Numbered from the stretch's first letter, positions 16,256-24,280 are shown. The stretch: DNA of 35,561 bases from an uncultured Roseburia sp. (GCA_947246475.1 CAMXSH010000023.1:1-35561), one strand, 5' to 3'. The notes: generated by a model from the letters alone, not told the origin. Program-made: numbers and translations.

Positions 16256-16331
16256 CAAATTCCCAAACCAGAGGGAAATGTGGCGAGTGCCCCACAGGAG
16301 CGCAGGGCGGAGCCCGAAGCGAGGCAATTTG
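16256..16331. other. Second, weaker folded segment before ruvX
   Basis: CAAATT (16256-16261) can pair with AATTTG (16326-16331) around small helices CCC/GGG (16262-16264 with 16273-16275), GTGG/CCAC (16280-16283 with 16292-16295), and CGC..GGGC/GCCC..GCG (16301-16321). It may be a second domain of the upstream element. Confidence 0.35.
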
Positions 16332-16388
16332 GTAATCTGCCTGGCAGGATGATAGGAGCAGAAGAAATTGGGGCCCAGGGAAATATAT

Positions 16389-16808
16389 ATGAGAATATTA
16401 GGACTTGACTACGGATCTGTGACGGTGGGTGTGGCAGTCAGTGATGCATTGCTTATCACAGCGCAGCCCGTAGAAGTAATAAAAAGAAAAAGTGAAACCA
16501 AACTGCGTCAGACTCTTGCGAGATTAGAAGAGATTATTGCGGAGTATGAAGTAGATAAGATCGTGTTGGGATATCCCAAGAATATGAATAATACATTGGG
16601 AGAACGCGTTGAACGGACGGAAGAGTTTAAGGAAAAACTTGAGAAAAGAACGGGATTAGAGGTAGTCCTGTGGGATGAAAGACTGACTACCGTATCTGCG
16701 ATGGAGATTCTGAAGGAGGGTGGAGTGCGCCGTGAAAATCGGAAGGCATACGTGGATAAGATAGCGGCGGTGTTAATTCTGCAGGGATATCTGGATTCGC
16801 TTAGATGA
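16389..16808 (+). CDS. ruvX: YqgF/RuvX-family putative Holliday junction resolvase
   Basis: The 139-residue RNase H-fold protein starts '[19 protein letters not shown]', with the metal-binding D7. It continues with '[20 protein letters not shown]' and '[11 protein letters not shown]', and ends with an aspartate in '[23 protein letters not shown]'. YqgF proteins act in processing of pre-16S rRNA in E. coli and have been called Holliday junction resolvases by structure; the role in Clostridia is not settled. ATG 16389 is preferred to the in-frame 16368 since conserved homology begins there and AGGGA lies about 9 nt upstream. Confidence 0.93.
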   Translation: MRILGLDYGSVTVGVAVSDALLITAQPVEVIKRKSETKLRQTLARLEEIIAEYEVDKIVLGYPKNMNNTLGERVERTEEFKEKLEKRTGLEVVLWDERLTTVSAMEILKEGGVRRENRKAYVDKIAAVLILQGYLDSLR

Positions 16809-16834
16809 AAGGGATTCATCTTGCACAAACTTGG

Positions 16835-16853
16835 TAAGAACTTTTAGTTCTTA
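16835..16853. other. Hairpin in ruvX-DUF1292 spacer (first)
   Basis: TAAGAACT (16835-16842), loop TTT, AGTTCTTA (16846-16853): a perfect 8-bp stem, AT-rich, with no T-run after it. Confidence 0.5.
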
Positions 16854-16869
16854 GATGCGCAATAAGGCA

Positions 16870-16890
16870 AAGGTGAACTGCGTTCACCTT
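16870..16890 (+). other. Hairpin just before the DUF1292 ribosome binding site (second)
   Basis: AAGGTGAAC (16870-16878), loop TGC, GTTCACCTT (16882-16890): a perfect 9-bp stem ending about 6 nt before the GGAGG of the next gene. It could affect translation start or mark an RNA-processing site. Confidence 0.5.
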
Positions 16891-16906
16891 GCGAATGGAG
16901 GAAACG

Positions 16907-17188
16907 ATGAAAGATAATAATCAGATTATGCTTACTGCTGAGGATGGCAGCGAGGAGGCTTTTTTTGTGTGGGAAAAAGCAGAGATCGCAGGAAGAGAGT
17001 ATCTTCTTGTCTCGGAGGCAGCACCGGAAGAGGATACCGAAGAGGAAGCGGATGCTTTTATTCTGCGTGTGAACGGCGAAGAAGAGGACGGAGAAGTATT
17101 GTATGATGTGGTGGAAGATGAAAAGGAATTGCTAATCATATCGAAATATTTTGAAGAACTGTTAGAAGATATAGACATAGAAATGTAA
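16907..17188 (+). CDS. DUF1292 (YrzB-like) acidic protein
   Basis: The 93-residue protein is very acidic and matches DUF1292: 'MLTAEDGSEEAFFVWEKAEIAGREYLLVSE', then an E/D-rich centre, then 'ILRVNGEEEDGEVLYDVVEDEKELLIISKYFEELLED'. The function of the family is unknown. It is almost always the third gene after ireB and ruvX in Firmicutes, as here. The ATG at 16907 is chosen because GGAGG in 'ATGGAGGAAACG' precedes it; the TTG at 16889 lies upstream of that site. Confidence 0.9.
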   Translation: MKDNNQIMLTAEDGSEEAFFVWEKAEIAGREYLLVSEAAPEEDTEEEADAFILRVNGEEEDGEVLYDVVEDEKELLIISKYFEELLEDIDIEM

Positions 17189-17235
17189 AAATGATTGAGA
17201 GAGATCATACTAAGAATGAATAGAGAGGTGTAATT

Positions 17236-18909
17236 TTGAGAAAGAAAACAAAGACAGGAAACGAGAAGGTACGTATCATACCATTGGGCGGCTTAGAGCA
17301 GATCGGCATGAATATAACCGCATTTGAGACGGATGACAGTATTATTGTGGTGGATTGTGGACTTGCTTTTCCGGAAGATGATATGCTGGGAGTAGATCTG
17401 GTGATCCCGGATGTGACTTACCTGAAGGATCACAGAGAGAAGGTAAAAGGGTTTGTGATCACCCACGGACATGAGGATCATATAGGCGCCCTGCCGTATA
17501 TACTGAAAGAACTGAACGTGCCGGTATATGCGACAAAGCTGACGATGGCGATCATTGAAAATAAATTAAAGGAGCATAATCTTCTCGGGGTGGTGAGGAG
17601 AAAAGTAGTAACTTACGGACAATATATCAATCTGGGAGATTTCCGCATCGAATTTATTCGGACAAACCATAGTATTGCTGATTCAGCGGCTCTTGCCATC
17701 TATACGCCGGCAGGTGTTATTGTCCACACCGGTGATTTCAAAGTGGATTATACGCCGGTTTATGGTGACAGCATCGACCTTGCCCGTTTTGGGGAACTGG
17801 GAAAAAAGGGTGTGCTGGCACTGATGGCAGACAGTACCAATGTATTGAAACCAGGATTTACAATGTCGGAAAAGTCAGTGGGAAAAACTTTTGACTCAAT
17901 ATTTGATGAAAATGAAAAGAGCAGGATCATTGTGGCTACCTTTGCCTCGAATGTAGACCGTGTCCAGCAGATCATTAATTCCGCCCACAAGCACAAGCGG
18001 AAGGTGATCGTCGAGGGACGAAGCATGGTCAATATTATAAACGTGGCAGTGGAGCTCGGATATATCCAGGCTCCAGATAATATTATTATCAGCATTGAAG
18101 AGATGAAAAATTATACGGATGAGCAGATCGTTCTGATCACTACGGGAAGCCAGGGAGAGTCCATGGCGGCTTTATCCCGCATTGCGGCATCTATTCACAG
18201 AAAAATAGCGATCAAGCCGGGGGATCTGGTTATATTTAGTTCCAATCCGATCCCAGGCAACGAAAAAAGTGTGTCCAAGGTGATCAACGAGCTATCCATG
18301 AAAGGGGCGAAAGTGATCTTTCAGGATGCCCATGTGTCCGGGCATGCTTGCCAGGAGGAATTAAAGCTGATCTATTCTCTGGTACGCCCCAAATTTGCCA
18401 TTCCGGTTCACGGAGAGTACCGTCATCTGCTCCGCCACAGCGAGCTGGCACAGGAGATGGGGATTCCGAAGGAGAATGTAGTGATCATGAGTTCCGGCAA
18501 GGTGCTGGAGCTGAAGGAAGAAGGGGCGAGATTTGCCGGAGAAGTACAGGCACAGGGGATCATGGTGGATGGTCTCGGAGTTGGAGACGTGGGAAATATC
18601 GTGCTTCGTGACAGACAGCATCTTTCCGAAAATGGGCTGATGGTGGTGGTTCTTACGTTGGAGAAAGGGTCGAATCAGGTTATTTCCGGACCTGATATCG
18701 TATCCAGAGGGTTCGTTTATGTAAGAGAGGCAGAAAATCTTATGGATGAGTGCCTGGAGATCGTGAATATTGCCCTTGATCGGATCTATGACAGAGGTGT
18801 GACCGACTGGGGAAGGATCAAGGCAGAGATAAAGGATTCCCTGAATGATTTCCTCTGGAAGAAAACAAAACGAAATCCAATGATACTTCCGATCATCATG
18901 GAGGTATAA
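17236..18909 (+). CDS. rnj: Ribonuclease J
   Basis: The 557-residue enzyme is a beta-CASP metallo-beta-lactamase RNase with 5'-3' exonuclease and endonuclease activity in mRNA turnover and rRNA maturation. The metal site is H77-G-H79-E-D81-H82 in 'THGHEDHIGALPY', with further ligands in 'HTGDFKVD' and 'PVHGEYRH'. The beta-CASP part includes 'ATFASNVDRVQQI' and 'TTGSQGESMAALSRIA'. The C-terminal domain ends 'RNPMILPIIMEV', so it is full length. The start is TTG with GAGAGGTG 6 nt upstream; there is no nearby ATG. It starts 48 nt after DUF1292 and is probably in the same operon. Confidence 0.95.
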   Translation: MRKKTKTGNEKVRIIPLGGLEQIGMNITAFETDDSIIVVDCGLAFPEDDMLGVDLVIPDVTYLKDHREKVKGFVITHGHEDHIGALPYILKELNVPVYATKLTMAIIENKLKEHNLLGVVRRKVVTYGQYINLGDFRIEFIRTNHSIADSAALAIYTPAGVIVHTGDFKVDYTPVYGDSIDLARFGELGKKGVLALMADSTNVLKPGFTMSEKSVGKTFDSIFDENEKSRIIVATFASNVDRVQQIINSAHKHKRKVIVEGRSMVNIINVAVELGYIQAPDNIIISIEEMKNYTDEQIVLITTGSQGESMAALSRIAASIHRKIAIKPGDLVIFSSNPIPGNEKSVSKVINELSMKGAKVIFQDAHVSGHACQEELKLIYSLVRPKFAIPVHGEYRHLLRHSELAQEMGIPKENVVIMSSGKVLELKEEGARFAGEVQAQGIMVDGLGVGDVGNIVLRDRQHLSENGLMVVVLTLEKGSNQVISGPDIVSRGFVYVREAENLMDECLEIVNIALDRIYDRGVTDWGRIKAEIKDSLNDFLWKKTKRNPMILPIIMEV

Positions 18910-18931
18910 ACAGCGAAACGGAGTGGTTGCC

Positions 18932-19351
18932 ATGACTGGACAAACAGAAAAGGGAAACGCCACAGTGCTCCTGGTAATCCGGGGGATACTGATCCTTGTA
19001 TTGAATATGATCTTCTATGTTGTCATTGTCTTTGCGACAGTGGAGATATGTAAGTTTACCTATTCTTTTGCCAACGAGGTATTTGGCGAGGTCATGGCAG
19101 AAGCGCCGCCGGGGCAGGATAAAGTATTTGTTATACAGAAGGCAGAGGATTCCCTTACCATTGCAAAAAATCTGGAGAGGGAGGGGATCGTGTCCAATGC
19201 CTATTCCTTTTATATCCGGCTGAAACTGTCACTGAGCGATACGAACATCGTGGCAGCGGGCAGTTACAATCTGAATACAAGTATGACTTATAAAGAGATA
19301 CTGGGAGAAATTGTAAAAAAGGTGTCGACAGATGAAAAAAGAAAGAATTGA
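18932..19351 (+). CDS. MltG/YceG N-terminal-domain protein without catalytic domain
   Basis: The 139-residue protein has one membrane segment at about 15-40 and then an extracytoplasmic LysM-like part. 'VFVIQKAEDSLTIAKNLEREGIVSNAYSFYIRLKLSL', 'AAGSYNLNTSMTYKEILGEIVKK' match the N-terminal region of endolytic transglycosylase MltG. The catalytic YceG domain (about 200 further residues with the essential glutamate) is absent, and the frame ends cleanly just inside trmR. In Bacillus the same position (yrrL) holds a full MltG, so either this lineage keeps only a short relative or it was trimmed. It overlaps trmR by 20 nt. Start ATG 18932 has GGAG 8 nt upstream. Confidence 0.8.
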   Translation: MTGQTEKGNATVLLVIRGILILVLNMIFYVVIVFATVEICKFTYSFANEVFGEVMAEAPPGQDKVFVIQKAEDSLTIAKNLEREGIVSNAYSFYIRLKLSLSDTNIVAAGSYNLNTSMTYKEILGEIVKKVSTDEKRKN

Positions 19352-20006
19352 AGTGTTCTTTGACACACTTCGCCCGGAACTTCCGGACTATATAATCAAT
19401 TTGGAAAAAGAGGCACTTCGGGATGAAGTGCCTGTTATTCGGAGAGGGACAAGAGATCTTCTGCGATATCTTTTGCGGACTGCAAATCCTGCCCGCGTCC
19501 TTGAGGTGGGGACTGCCATCGGTTATTCGGCACTGTTTATGAAAGAGTGCCTTCCGGCAGAATCCCGGATCACTACCATTGAGAAGGTGGAGATGCGGCT
19601 GGCAGAGGCGAGAAAAAATCTCAGCAAATATGATCCTGAAGAGCGGATCCGGCTGGTGGAGGGAGACGCTGCTCAGATCCTTGAACAGCTTGCGGCAAAA
19701 GGAGAACAATACGACTTTATATTTATGGATGCGGCAAAGGGGCAGTATATGAATTTTCTGCCTTTTTTGCTTAGGATGCTGGAACCAGGCGGAGTACTCG
19801 TGTCCGACAATATACTGCATGACTGTGATGTTTTGGAATCCCGTTATGCTGTGACAAGACGTGACCGCACGATCCACAGCAGGATGCGGGAATATTTATA
19901 TACCATCACCCATATGGAGGAGCTGGAGACGATATGTCTGTCTGTGGGGGATGGTGTTACAGTGAGTACAAAGCGGTGTGAACCGACGGAAAGGAGAAGG
20001 CAATGA
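19332..20006 (+). CDS. trmR: tRNA 5-hydroxyuridine O-methyltransferase
   Basis: The 224-residue class I SAM-dependent O-methyltransferase shows motif I 'VLEVGTAIGYSALFMKE' (about 56-70), the metal-binding 'FIFMDAAKGQYMNFLP' and 'GGVLVSDNILHDCDVLE'. Bacillus TrmR (YrrM) methylates 5-hydroxyuridine at tRNA position 34 to 5-methoxyuridine. The assignment rests on family and on order: as in the Bacillus yrrL-yrrM-yrrN-yrrO run, it follows an MltG-like gene and directly precedes a U32-family hydroxylation gene with an ATGA overlap. A generic catechol-type methyltransferase would not explain that context. Confidence 0.87.
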   Translation: MKKERIEVFFDTLRPELPDYIINLEKEALRDEVPVIRRGTRDLLRYLLRTANPARVLEVGTAIGYSALFMKECLPAESRITTIEKVEMRLAEARKNLSKYDPEERIRLVEGDAAQILEQLAAKGEQYDFIFMDAAKGQYMNFLPFLLRMLEPGGVLVSDNILHDCDVLESRYAVTRRDRTIHSRMREYLYTITHMEELETICLSVGDGVTVSTKRCEPTERRRQ

Positions 20007-21238
20007 AAGGAAAGAGACCGGAAATACTGGCGCCGGCCAACAGTCTGGAGGTACTGAAGACAGCGGTGGAATACGGAGCGGACGCTGTCTATATTGGAGG
20101 AGAGATGTATGGGCTCCGGGCAAAGGCGAAAAACTTTTCCGCTGAGGATATGAAAAAAGGGATCGAGTATGCCCACAGCCGGGGAAAGAAAGTCTATGTG
20201 ACCGCAAATATCACTGCACATAACCGGGATTTAGAAGGCGTGCGGACTTATTTCCATGAGTTGAAAGACATCAAGCCGGATGCGCTGATCATATCGGATC
20301 CGGGTGTTTTTTCCATTGCCAGGGAAGTGTGCCCGGAGATTGATGTTCATATCAGTACCCAGAGCAACAATGTAAATTATATGACCTTTCGTTTTTGGAA
20401 GGACCAGGGGGCAGTGAGGGTTGTGACTGCCAGGGAGCTGTCCCTGGATGAGATCAGTGATATCCGTGGCAACATACCGGAAGATCTGGAGATCGAAACC
20501 TTTGTCCACGGAGCTATGTGTATTTCCTATTCGGGACGCTGCCTGCTGAGCAATTATTTTACCGGAAGGGACGCCAATCTTGGCGCCTGCACCCATCCCT
20601 GCCGCTGGAAATATTATATTATGGAGGAGAAGCGTCCCGGTGAATATCTTCCTGTGGAGGAAAATGAGAGGGGAACCTATATATTTAATTCCAAAGATCT
20701 GTGTATGATCGAACACATTCCGGAGTTGGTGAAGGCGGGGATTGACAGTTTTAAGATTGAGGGACGGATGAAGACTGCATTGTATGTGGCAGTAGTCTCC
20801 CGGACATATCGGATGGCGTTGGATGATTATTTTGAAGATCCAGAAAAATACGAGAAAAATATTCCGTATTACAAAGAGGAAATCGCAAAGTGCACCTACC
20901 GGCAGTTTACCACTGGATTTTTCTTCGGTCCTACCTCCCATGAAAGCCAGATTTACGATCATAATACCTATGTCAAAGGGTATGTCTATCTTGGAATGAT
21001 CAGCCGCGCCGGCTCAGATGGTTCTGGCGTGTTTGAACAGAAAAATAAATTCTCCGTGGGGGATGAGGTGGAGATCATGAAGCCCTCCGGGGAAAATATA
21101 AGGACAAAAGTTCTTGCCCTGCGGGATGAGGATGGAAATGAGATGGAAAGCTGTCCCCATCCAGGACAGAGTATAACCATATGTACGGAATGTGATCTGG
21201 AACCCTTTGATATCATGCGGAAAGAGGGGGAAGAATGA
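20003..21238 (+). CDS. trhP: U32-family tRNA uridine-34 hydroxylation protein
   Basis: The 411-residue protein carries the U32 signature 'ETFVHGAMCISYSGRCLLSNYFTGRDANLGACTHPCRW' (from about 165), whose cysteines probably hold an iron-sulfur cluster. It opens with 'EILAPANSLEVLKTAVEYGADAVYIGG'. TrhP (YrrN/YrrO in Bacillus, YegQ in E. coli) makes 5-hydroxyuridine at wobble position 34 using prephenate; older annotation calls the family peptidases. It overlaps trmR upstream and birA downstream by 4 nt each, so translation is coupled. Bacillus has two tandem copies, whereas only one is here. Confidence 0.9.
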   Translation: MKGKRPEILAPANSLEVLKTAVEYGADAVYIGGEMYGLRAKAKNFSAEDMKKGIEYAHSRGKKVYVTANITAHNRDLEGVRTYFHELKDIKPDALIISDPGVFSIAREVCPEIDVHISTQSNNVNYMTFRFWKDQGAVRVVTARELSLDEISDIRGNIPEDLEIETFVHGAMCISYSGRCLLSNYFTGRDANLGACTHPCRWKYYIMEEKRPGEYLPVEENERGTYIFNSKDLCMIEHIPELVKAGIDSFKIEGRMKTALYVAVVSRTYRMALDDYFEDPEKYEKNIPYYKEEIAKCTYRQFTTGFFFGPTSHESQIYDHNTYVKGYVYLGMISRAGSDGSGVFEQKNKFSVGDEVEIMKPSGENIRTKVLALRDEDGNEMESCPHPGQSITICTECDLEPFDIMRKEGEE

Positions 21239-22215
21239 GTGTAAAGACGGACCTGCTTTCGATCCTGGAAGCAAACAGGGAACAGGATCTGTCGGGAGAA
21301 GAGCTCGCCGGAGAACTGGGAGTCTCCCGAACCTCCATCTGGAAAGCTATAAAGGCATTAAAGAGTGATGGATATCAGATCGAGGCGGTGAACAACCGGG
21401 GGTATCGGCTGCTGGAGATGACGGATGTACTCAGTGAGGAGGGAATTCGTCTTGAATTGGACGACAGGTGTCAAAACTTTCCGGTCAAAGTCTATAAAAC
21501 TATAGATTCTACAAATGTCGAAGCGAAGCGTATTGCCTTGGAAAACGGTGTCCATGGGATGATCCTGCTGGCGGAAGAGCAGACGAAAGGAAAGGGACGG
21601 CTGGGGAGAAGTTTTTATTCTCCGGCGAATACTGGCATCTACATGAGTATACTGCTGAAACCAGAATTATCAGGTTCCGATGCCATTTTGATCACCACGG
21701 CAGCATCTGTGGCGGTGTGCCGCGGGATCCAGAAGGTGCTGGGAATCTGTCCCCAGATTAAATGGGTAAATGATATTTATTGGGGGAACCGAAAGATCTG
21801 CGGGATTTTGACGGAAGCCGTATCGGATTTTGAGGTGGGAAAGATCGATACCGTTGTCGTGGGCATTGGCATCAACTACAAGACCGAGGACTTTCCCCAG
21901 GAACTGGAGAAACGGGCAGGCAGTGTGGCGAAGGATACCAGTGTGCCCAGAAACCGGCTGGCTGCGGCAGTTATCAATGAATTCTGGGAGATTTATTCCC
22001 ATCTTACAGACCGCAGCTTTATGAAGGAATACCGGGAGTATTCTAATGTCATTGGAAGAGAAATCTCTTTTTTGGAAAAGGATGTGTGGAAAGAAGGAAG
22101 GGCGCTGGATATCGATGATGACGGCGGACTTGTAGTGGAGTGCCTGGATGAAGAAGGCAGGAACCAGGTCAGGGTGCTTCACACGGGTGAAATCACGTTG
22201 AGAGTCAAAGAATAA
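21235..22215 (+). CDS. birA: Biotin-protein ligase / biotin operon repressor
   Basis: The 326-residue bifunctional protein attaches biotin to carboxylase carrier domains and acts as a biotin-responsive repressor. The winged helix-turn-helix is at about 10-60 ('SGEELAGELGVSRTSIWKAIKALKSDGYQIEAVNNRGYRL'). The ligase core has 'GKGRLGRSFYSP' (about 118-129, adenylation loop), 'IKWVNDIYWGNRKICGIL' and 'VVVGIGINY'. The C-terminal SH3-like domain ends 'RVLHTGEITLRVKE'. The HTH marks a class II BirA. It ends the ireB-to-birA run; biotin genes are not adjacent. Confidence 0.94.
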   Translation: MSVKTDLLSILEANREQDLSGEELAGELGVSRTSIWKAIKALKSDGYQIEAVNNRGYRLLEMTDVLSEEGIRLELDDRCQNFPVKVYKTIDSTNVEAKRIALENGVHGMILLAEEQTKGKGRLGRSFYSPANTGIYMSILLKPELSGSDAILITTAASVAVCRGIQKVLGICPQIKWVNDIYWGNRKICGILTEAVSDFEVGKIDTVVVGIGINYKTEDFPQELEKRAGSVAKDTSVPRNRLAAAVINEFWEIYSHLTDRSFMKEYREYSNVIGREISFLEKDVWKEGRALDIDDDGGLVVECLDEEGRNQVRVLHTGEITLRVKE

Positions 22216-22224
22216 ACAATTTGG

Positions 22225-22299
22225 CTGCCAGCAACAGGAGGAAACAGGGGTCAAATGCATCTTTGAACTGACAAAATGGGGATCCTGGCAGAACTTTTT
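22225..22299 (+). other. Branched hairpin with T-run after birA (possible terminator)
   Basis: CTGCCAG (22225-22231) pairs with CTGGCAG (22285-22291), with TCAAA/TTTGA (22251-22255, 22262-22266) inside, and AACTTTTT follows. It could end the birA transcript. It contains the first copy of a 22-nt repeat. Confidence 0.45.
22235..22256 (+). repeat. 22-nt repeat, copy 1
   Basis: CAGGAGGAAACAGGG then GTCAAAT. It matches copy 2 at 23143-23164 in 21 of 22 positions. Both copies lie between halves of a hairpin stem, one on each side of the deacetylase gene. Confidence 0.6.
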
Positions 22300-22321
22300 C
22301 TCATTTACAGAATATAATAAT

Positions 22322-23119
22322 ATGAGAATCGTTTCATTGGGTGATATGGTGAAAAAGGTAGTTTACATATTTGGCGTCTGCATATTGAGTGTAATGATCT
22401 TCCATGAATTTCAGAAAAATACACCAGAAGAAACGGCAGAAAATGTGGCAGTTTTCAAAGAATCTTCCAGTGATCCGGAGGAAAAAGTGGAAAAGACCGC
22501 ATATCTGACCTTTGATGACGGTCCCAGTGAGATCACACCGGACATTCTGGATACTTTGAAAAATAAAAAGGCAAAGGCGACATTTTTTCTTGTCGGCAAT
22601 GAGATTACCGCGGAGAGGGAGCAGATCGTGAAGCGGGAATTGGAGGAAGGCCACAGCATAGGGGTTCACACCTTTTCCCATAAAAAGGATGAAATGTATT
22701 GTAATGAGGTGACATTCTTTGACGATTTCAACCAATGCCGGGAGCGGATCCGGCAGGTGACAGGAATTCTGCCCAAGCTGCACCGTTTTCCATGGGGCAG
22801 CAACAATGGTTATGTGTGCCCTATTGTGGATGATCTTCTGGCAAAGCTGAGGAAAGAAAATGTAGTCAGTTATGACTGGAACGTTTCCGGGGAGGATTCG
22901 GTGGGACAGAATGTCCCCAAGGCGGTCATTTATAAAAATGTGGCAAAGGATCTGGAGAAGTATGACCAGCCTATCATTCTTCTTCACGACTCCAATTCCA
23001 CGAAAAATACTTCCGAGGTTCTGGGAGAGATCATAGACCTGATTGCAGAAAAAGGCTACTCCTTTGGAACGCTGGATGAACGAGAAGAGTATACTTTTCC
23101 CCAGAGCTGGCGGAAATAG
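22322..23119 (+). CDS. Polysaccharide deacetylase (NodB fold), membrane-anchored
   Basis: The 265-residue protein has an N-terminal membrane anchor at about 12-28 and an extracellular carbohydrate esterase 4 domain. 'YLTFDDGPS' gives the catalytic D65 and metal-binding D66; 'HTFSH' gives metal ligands H116 and H120. 'RFPWGSNN' replaces the usual R-x-P-x-G motif 3, and 'ILLHDS' is motif 5. The likely substrate is N-acetylglucosamine of peptidoglycan, which is deacetylated to resist lysozyme; a different polysaccharide is possible. The start is unsure: ATG 22322 has no ribosome binding site and a TATAAT lies just before it (22313-22318), so ATG 22346 is an alternative. It is flanked by the two copies of the 22-nt repeat. 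Confidence 0.88.
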   Translation: MRIVSLGDMVKKVVYIFGVCILSVMIFHEFQKNTPEETAENVAVFKESSSDPEEKVEKTAYLTFDDGPSEITPDILDTLKNKKAKATFFLVGNEITAEREQIVKRELEEGHSIGVHTFSHKKDEMYCNEVTFFDDFNQCRERIRQVTGILPKLHRFPWGSNNGYVCPIVDDLLAKLRKENVVSYDWNVSGEDSVGQNVPKAVIYKNVAKDLEKYDQPIILLHDSNSTKNTSEVLGEIIDLIAEKGYSFGTLDEREEYTFPQSWRK

Positions 23120-23142
23120 TATGTTTGCTTTACTTGGTGGCG

Positions 23143-23164
23143 CAGGAGGAAACAGGGTTCAAAT
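23143..23164 (+). repeat. 22-nt repeat, copy 2
   Basis: CAGGAGGAAACAGGG then TTCAAAT, following the deacetylase stop by 23 nt. The flanks TGGCGCA (23138-23144) and TGTGCCA (23166-23172) can pair with one G-U, so the repeat sits in a hairpin loop. Confidence 0.6.
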
Positions 23165-23189
23165 TTGTGCCATCGAGCTAATGAGGATA

Positions 23190-23236
23190 AAAAAAGAATA
23201 TGTATTTTCCAGAAAGGAAAGTACATATTCTTTTTT
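23190..23236. terminator. Bidirectional terminator in the deacetylase-kdgK gap
   Basis: AAAAAAGAATATGTA (23190-23204) pairs exactly with TACATATTCTTTTTT (23222-23236), with an inner TTTCC/GGAAA helix and loop AGAAA. The A-run and T-run make it work on both strands between the convergent genes. Confidence 0.85.
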
Positions 23237-23254
23237 GCTGTCATAAATTATTTG

Positions 23255-24280
23255 TTATCTCTGGACCCTGCCGGAAGCGTCTCCGCCAGCCAGTTTCATA
23301 ACCTCGTCTACGGAAACCTGATTGAAGTCGCCCTCGATGCTGTGTTTGAGACAGCTGGCAGCCACGGCAAATTCAATGATGTCCTGTGGCGCCATATCCT
23401 GAAGGCAGGAATAGATCAGTCCGCCGCCAAAGGAATCTCCACCGCCCACACGGTCTACGATGTGCATCAAGTACTGTTTTGAAAAATAGTAGTCATTTCC
23501 ATCGTAGAGCATGGCTGCCCATTTATTGTCGTTGGCAGAGATGGAGGTGCGCAGGGTGATGGCTACCTTTTTAAAACCAAAACGGTCAGCCAGCTGTTTT
23601 GCCACTTCTTTGTAACCCTCGTGGTTTACCTGTCCGGCAGTCACATCGGTGCCGGCAGCTTTGATACCAAATACATCATTGGCGTCTTCTTCGTTGGATA
23701 TACAGACGTCTACATACTGGCACAGCTCGCCCATTACCTTTCCCGCTTTTTCCTTACTCCACAATTTATTTCGATAATTTAAGTCACAGCTGACAGTAAT
23801 TCCTTTTTCCTTTGCCGCCCTGCAGGCTTCCAGGCAGATGGCAGAGACATTGTCACCGAGAGCAGGAGTGATGCCGGTAAAATGGAACCAGTCAGCCCCT
23901 TCAAAAATCTTATCCCAGTTAAAATCTTCAGTGGTGGCAGTGGCGATCGAGGAACCAGCACGGTCATAGATGACCTTGGAAGGTCTTTGGCTGGCGCCTT
24001 TTTCCAGATAATAGATGCCGACGCGGTCACCGCCTCTTGTGATATCCTTCGTGTCCACCCCAAAACGGCGAAGGGAATTGACACCGGCTTGTCCGATTTC
24101 GTGAGCCGGCAGCTTTGTGACAAAGCTGGCGTCCATTCCGTAATTTGCAAGGGAAACGGCTACATTTGCCTCACCGCCGCCATAGGTGGCGCCATAAGAC
24201 TCAGCCTGTACGAAACGGGTATAGCCCTCCGGTGCAAGACGCAGCATGATTTCTCCAAAGGTTACAACTTTTTTAGACAT
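23255..24280 (-). CDS. kdgK: PfkB-family sugar kinase, 2-keto-3-deoxygluconate kinase type
   Basis: The 341-residue ribokinase-fold enzyme starts 'VVTFGEIMLRLAPEGYTRFVQAESYGATYGGGEANVAVSLA' as in KDG kinases, and has the catalytic base D282 in 'VDRVGGGDSFGGGL'. KdgK makes 2-keto-3-deoxy-6-phosphogluconate from the pectin and hexuronate catabolite. No KDPG aldolase, hexuronate isomerase or transporter is adjacent, so another 2-keto sugar is possible. GGAGG precedes the ATG and there is a consensus promoter of its own. It converges on the deacetylase with a shared terminator. Confidence 0.88.
   Translation of the reverse strand: MSKKVVTFGEIMLRLAPEGYTRFVQAESYGATYGGGEANVAVSLANYGMDASFVTKLPAHEIGQAGVNSLRRFGVDTKDITRGGDRVGIYYLEKGASQRPSKVIYDRAGSSIATATTEDFNWDKIFEGADWFHFTGITPALGDNVSAICLEACRAAKEKGITVSCDLNYRNKLWSKEKAGKVMGELCQYVDVCISNEEDANDVFGIKAAGTDVTAGQVNHEGYKEVAKQLADRFGFKKVAITLRTSISANDNKWAAMLYDGNDYYFSKQYLMHIVDRVGGGDSFGGGLIYSCLQDMAPQDIIEFAVAASCLKHSIEGDFNQVSVDEVMKLAGGDASGRVQR

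Larger units (their letters stand above)
16026..16388 (+). other. 363-nt spacer in the ireB-ruvX interval
   Basis: This is the only gene-free stretch above 300 nt. It holds a strongly folded element at 16098-16215 and a weaker one at 16256-16331, described separately. No convincing open frame is seen; the short frames on either strand follow the palindromes. The last 25 nt carry AGGGA, the likely ruvX ribosome binding site. Confidence 0.7.

Noticed and set aside
20003-21238. Secreted collagenase-type peptidase
   Set aside because: U32 proteins are often annotated so, but there is no signal peptide, and coupling to trmR fits the tRNA hydroxylation role.
23136-23175. Possible tRNA or tRNA fragment (GGGTTCAAAT next to acceptor-like pairs and CCA on the minus strand)
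   Set aside because: The T-stem does not pair, there are no D or anticodon arms, and the sequence is better explained as a repeat inside a hairpin.
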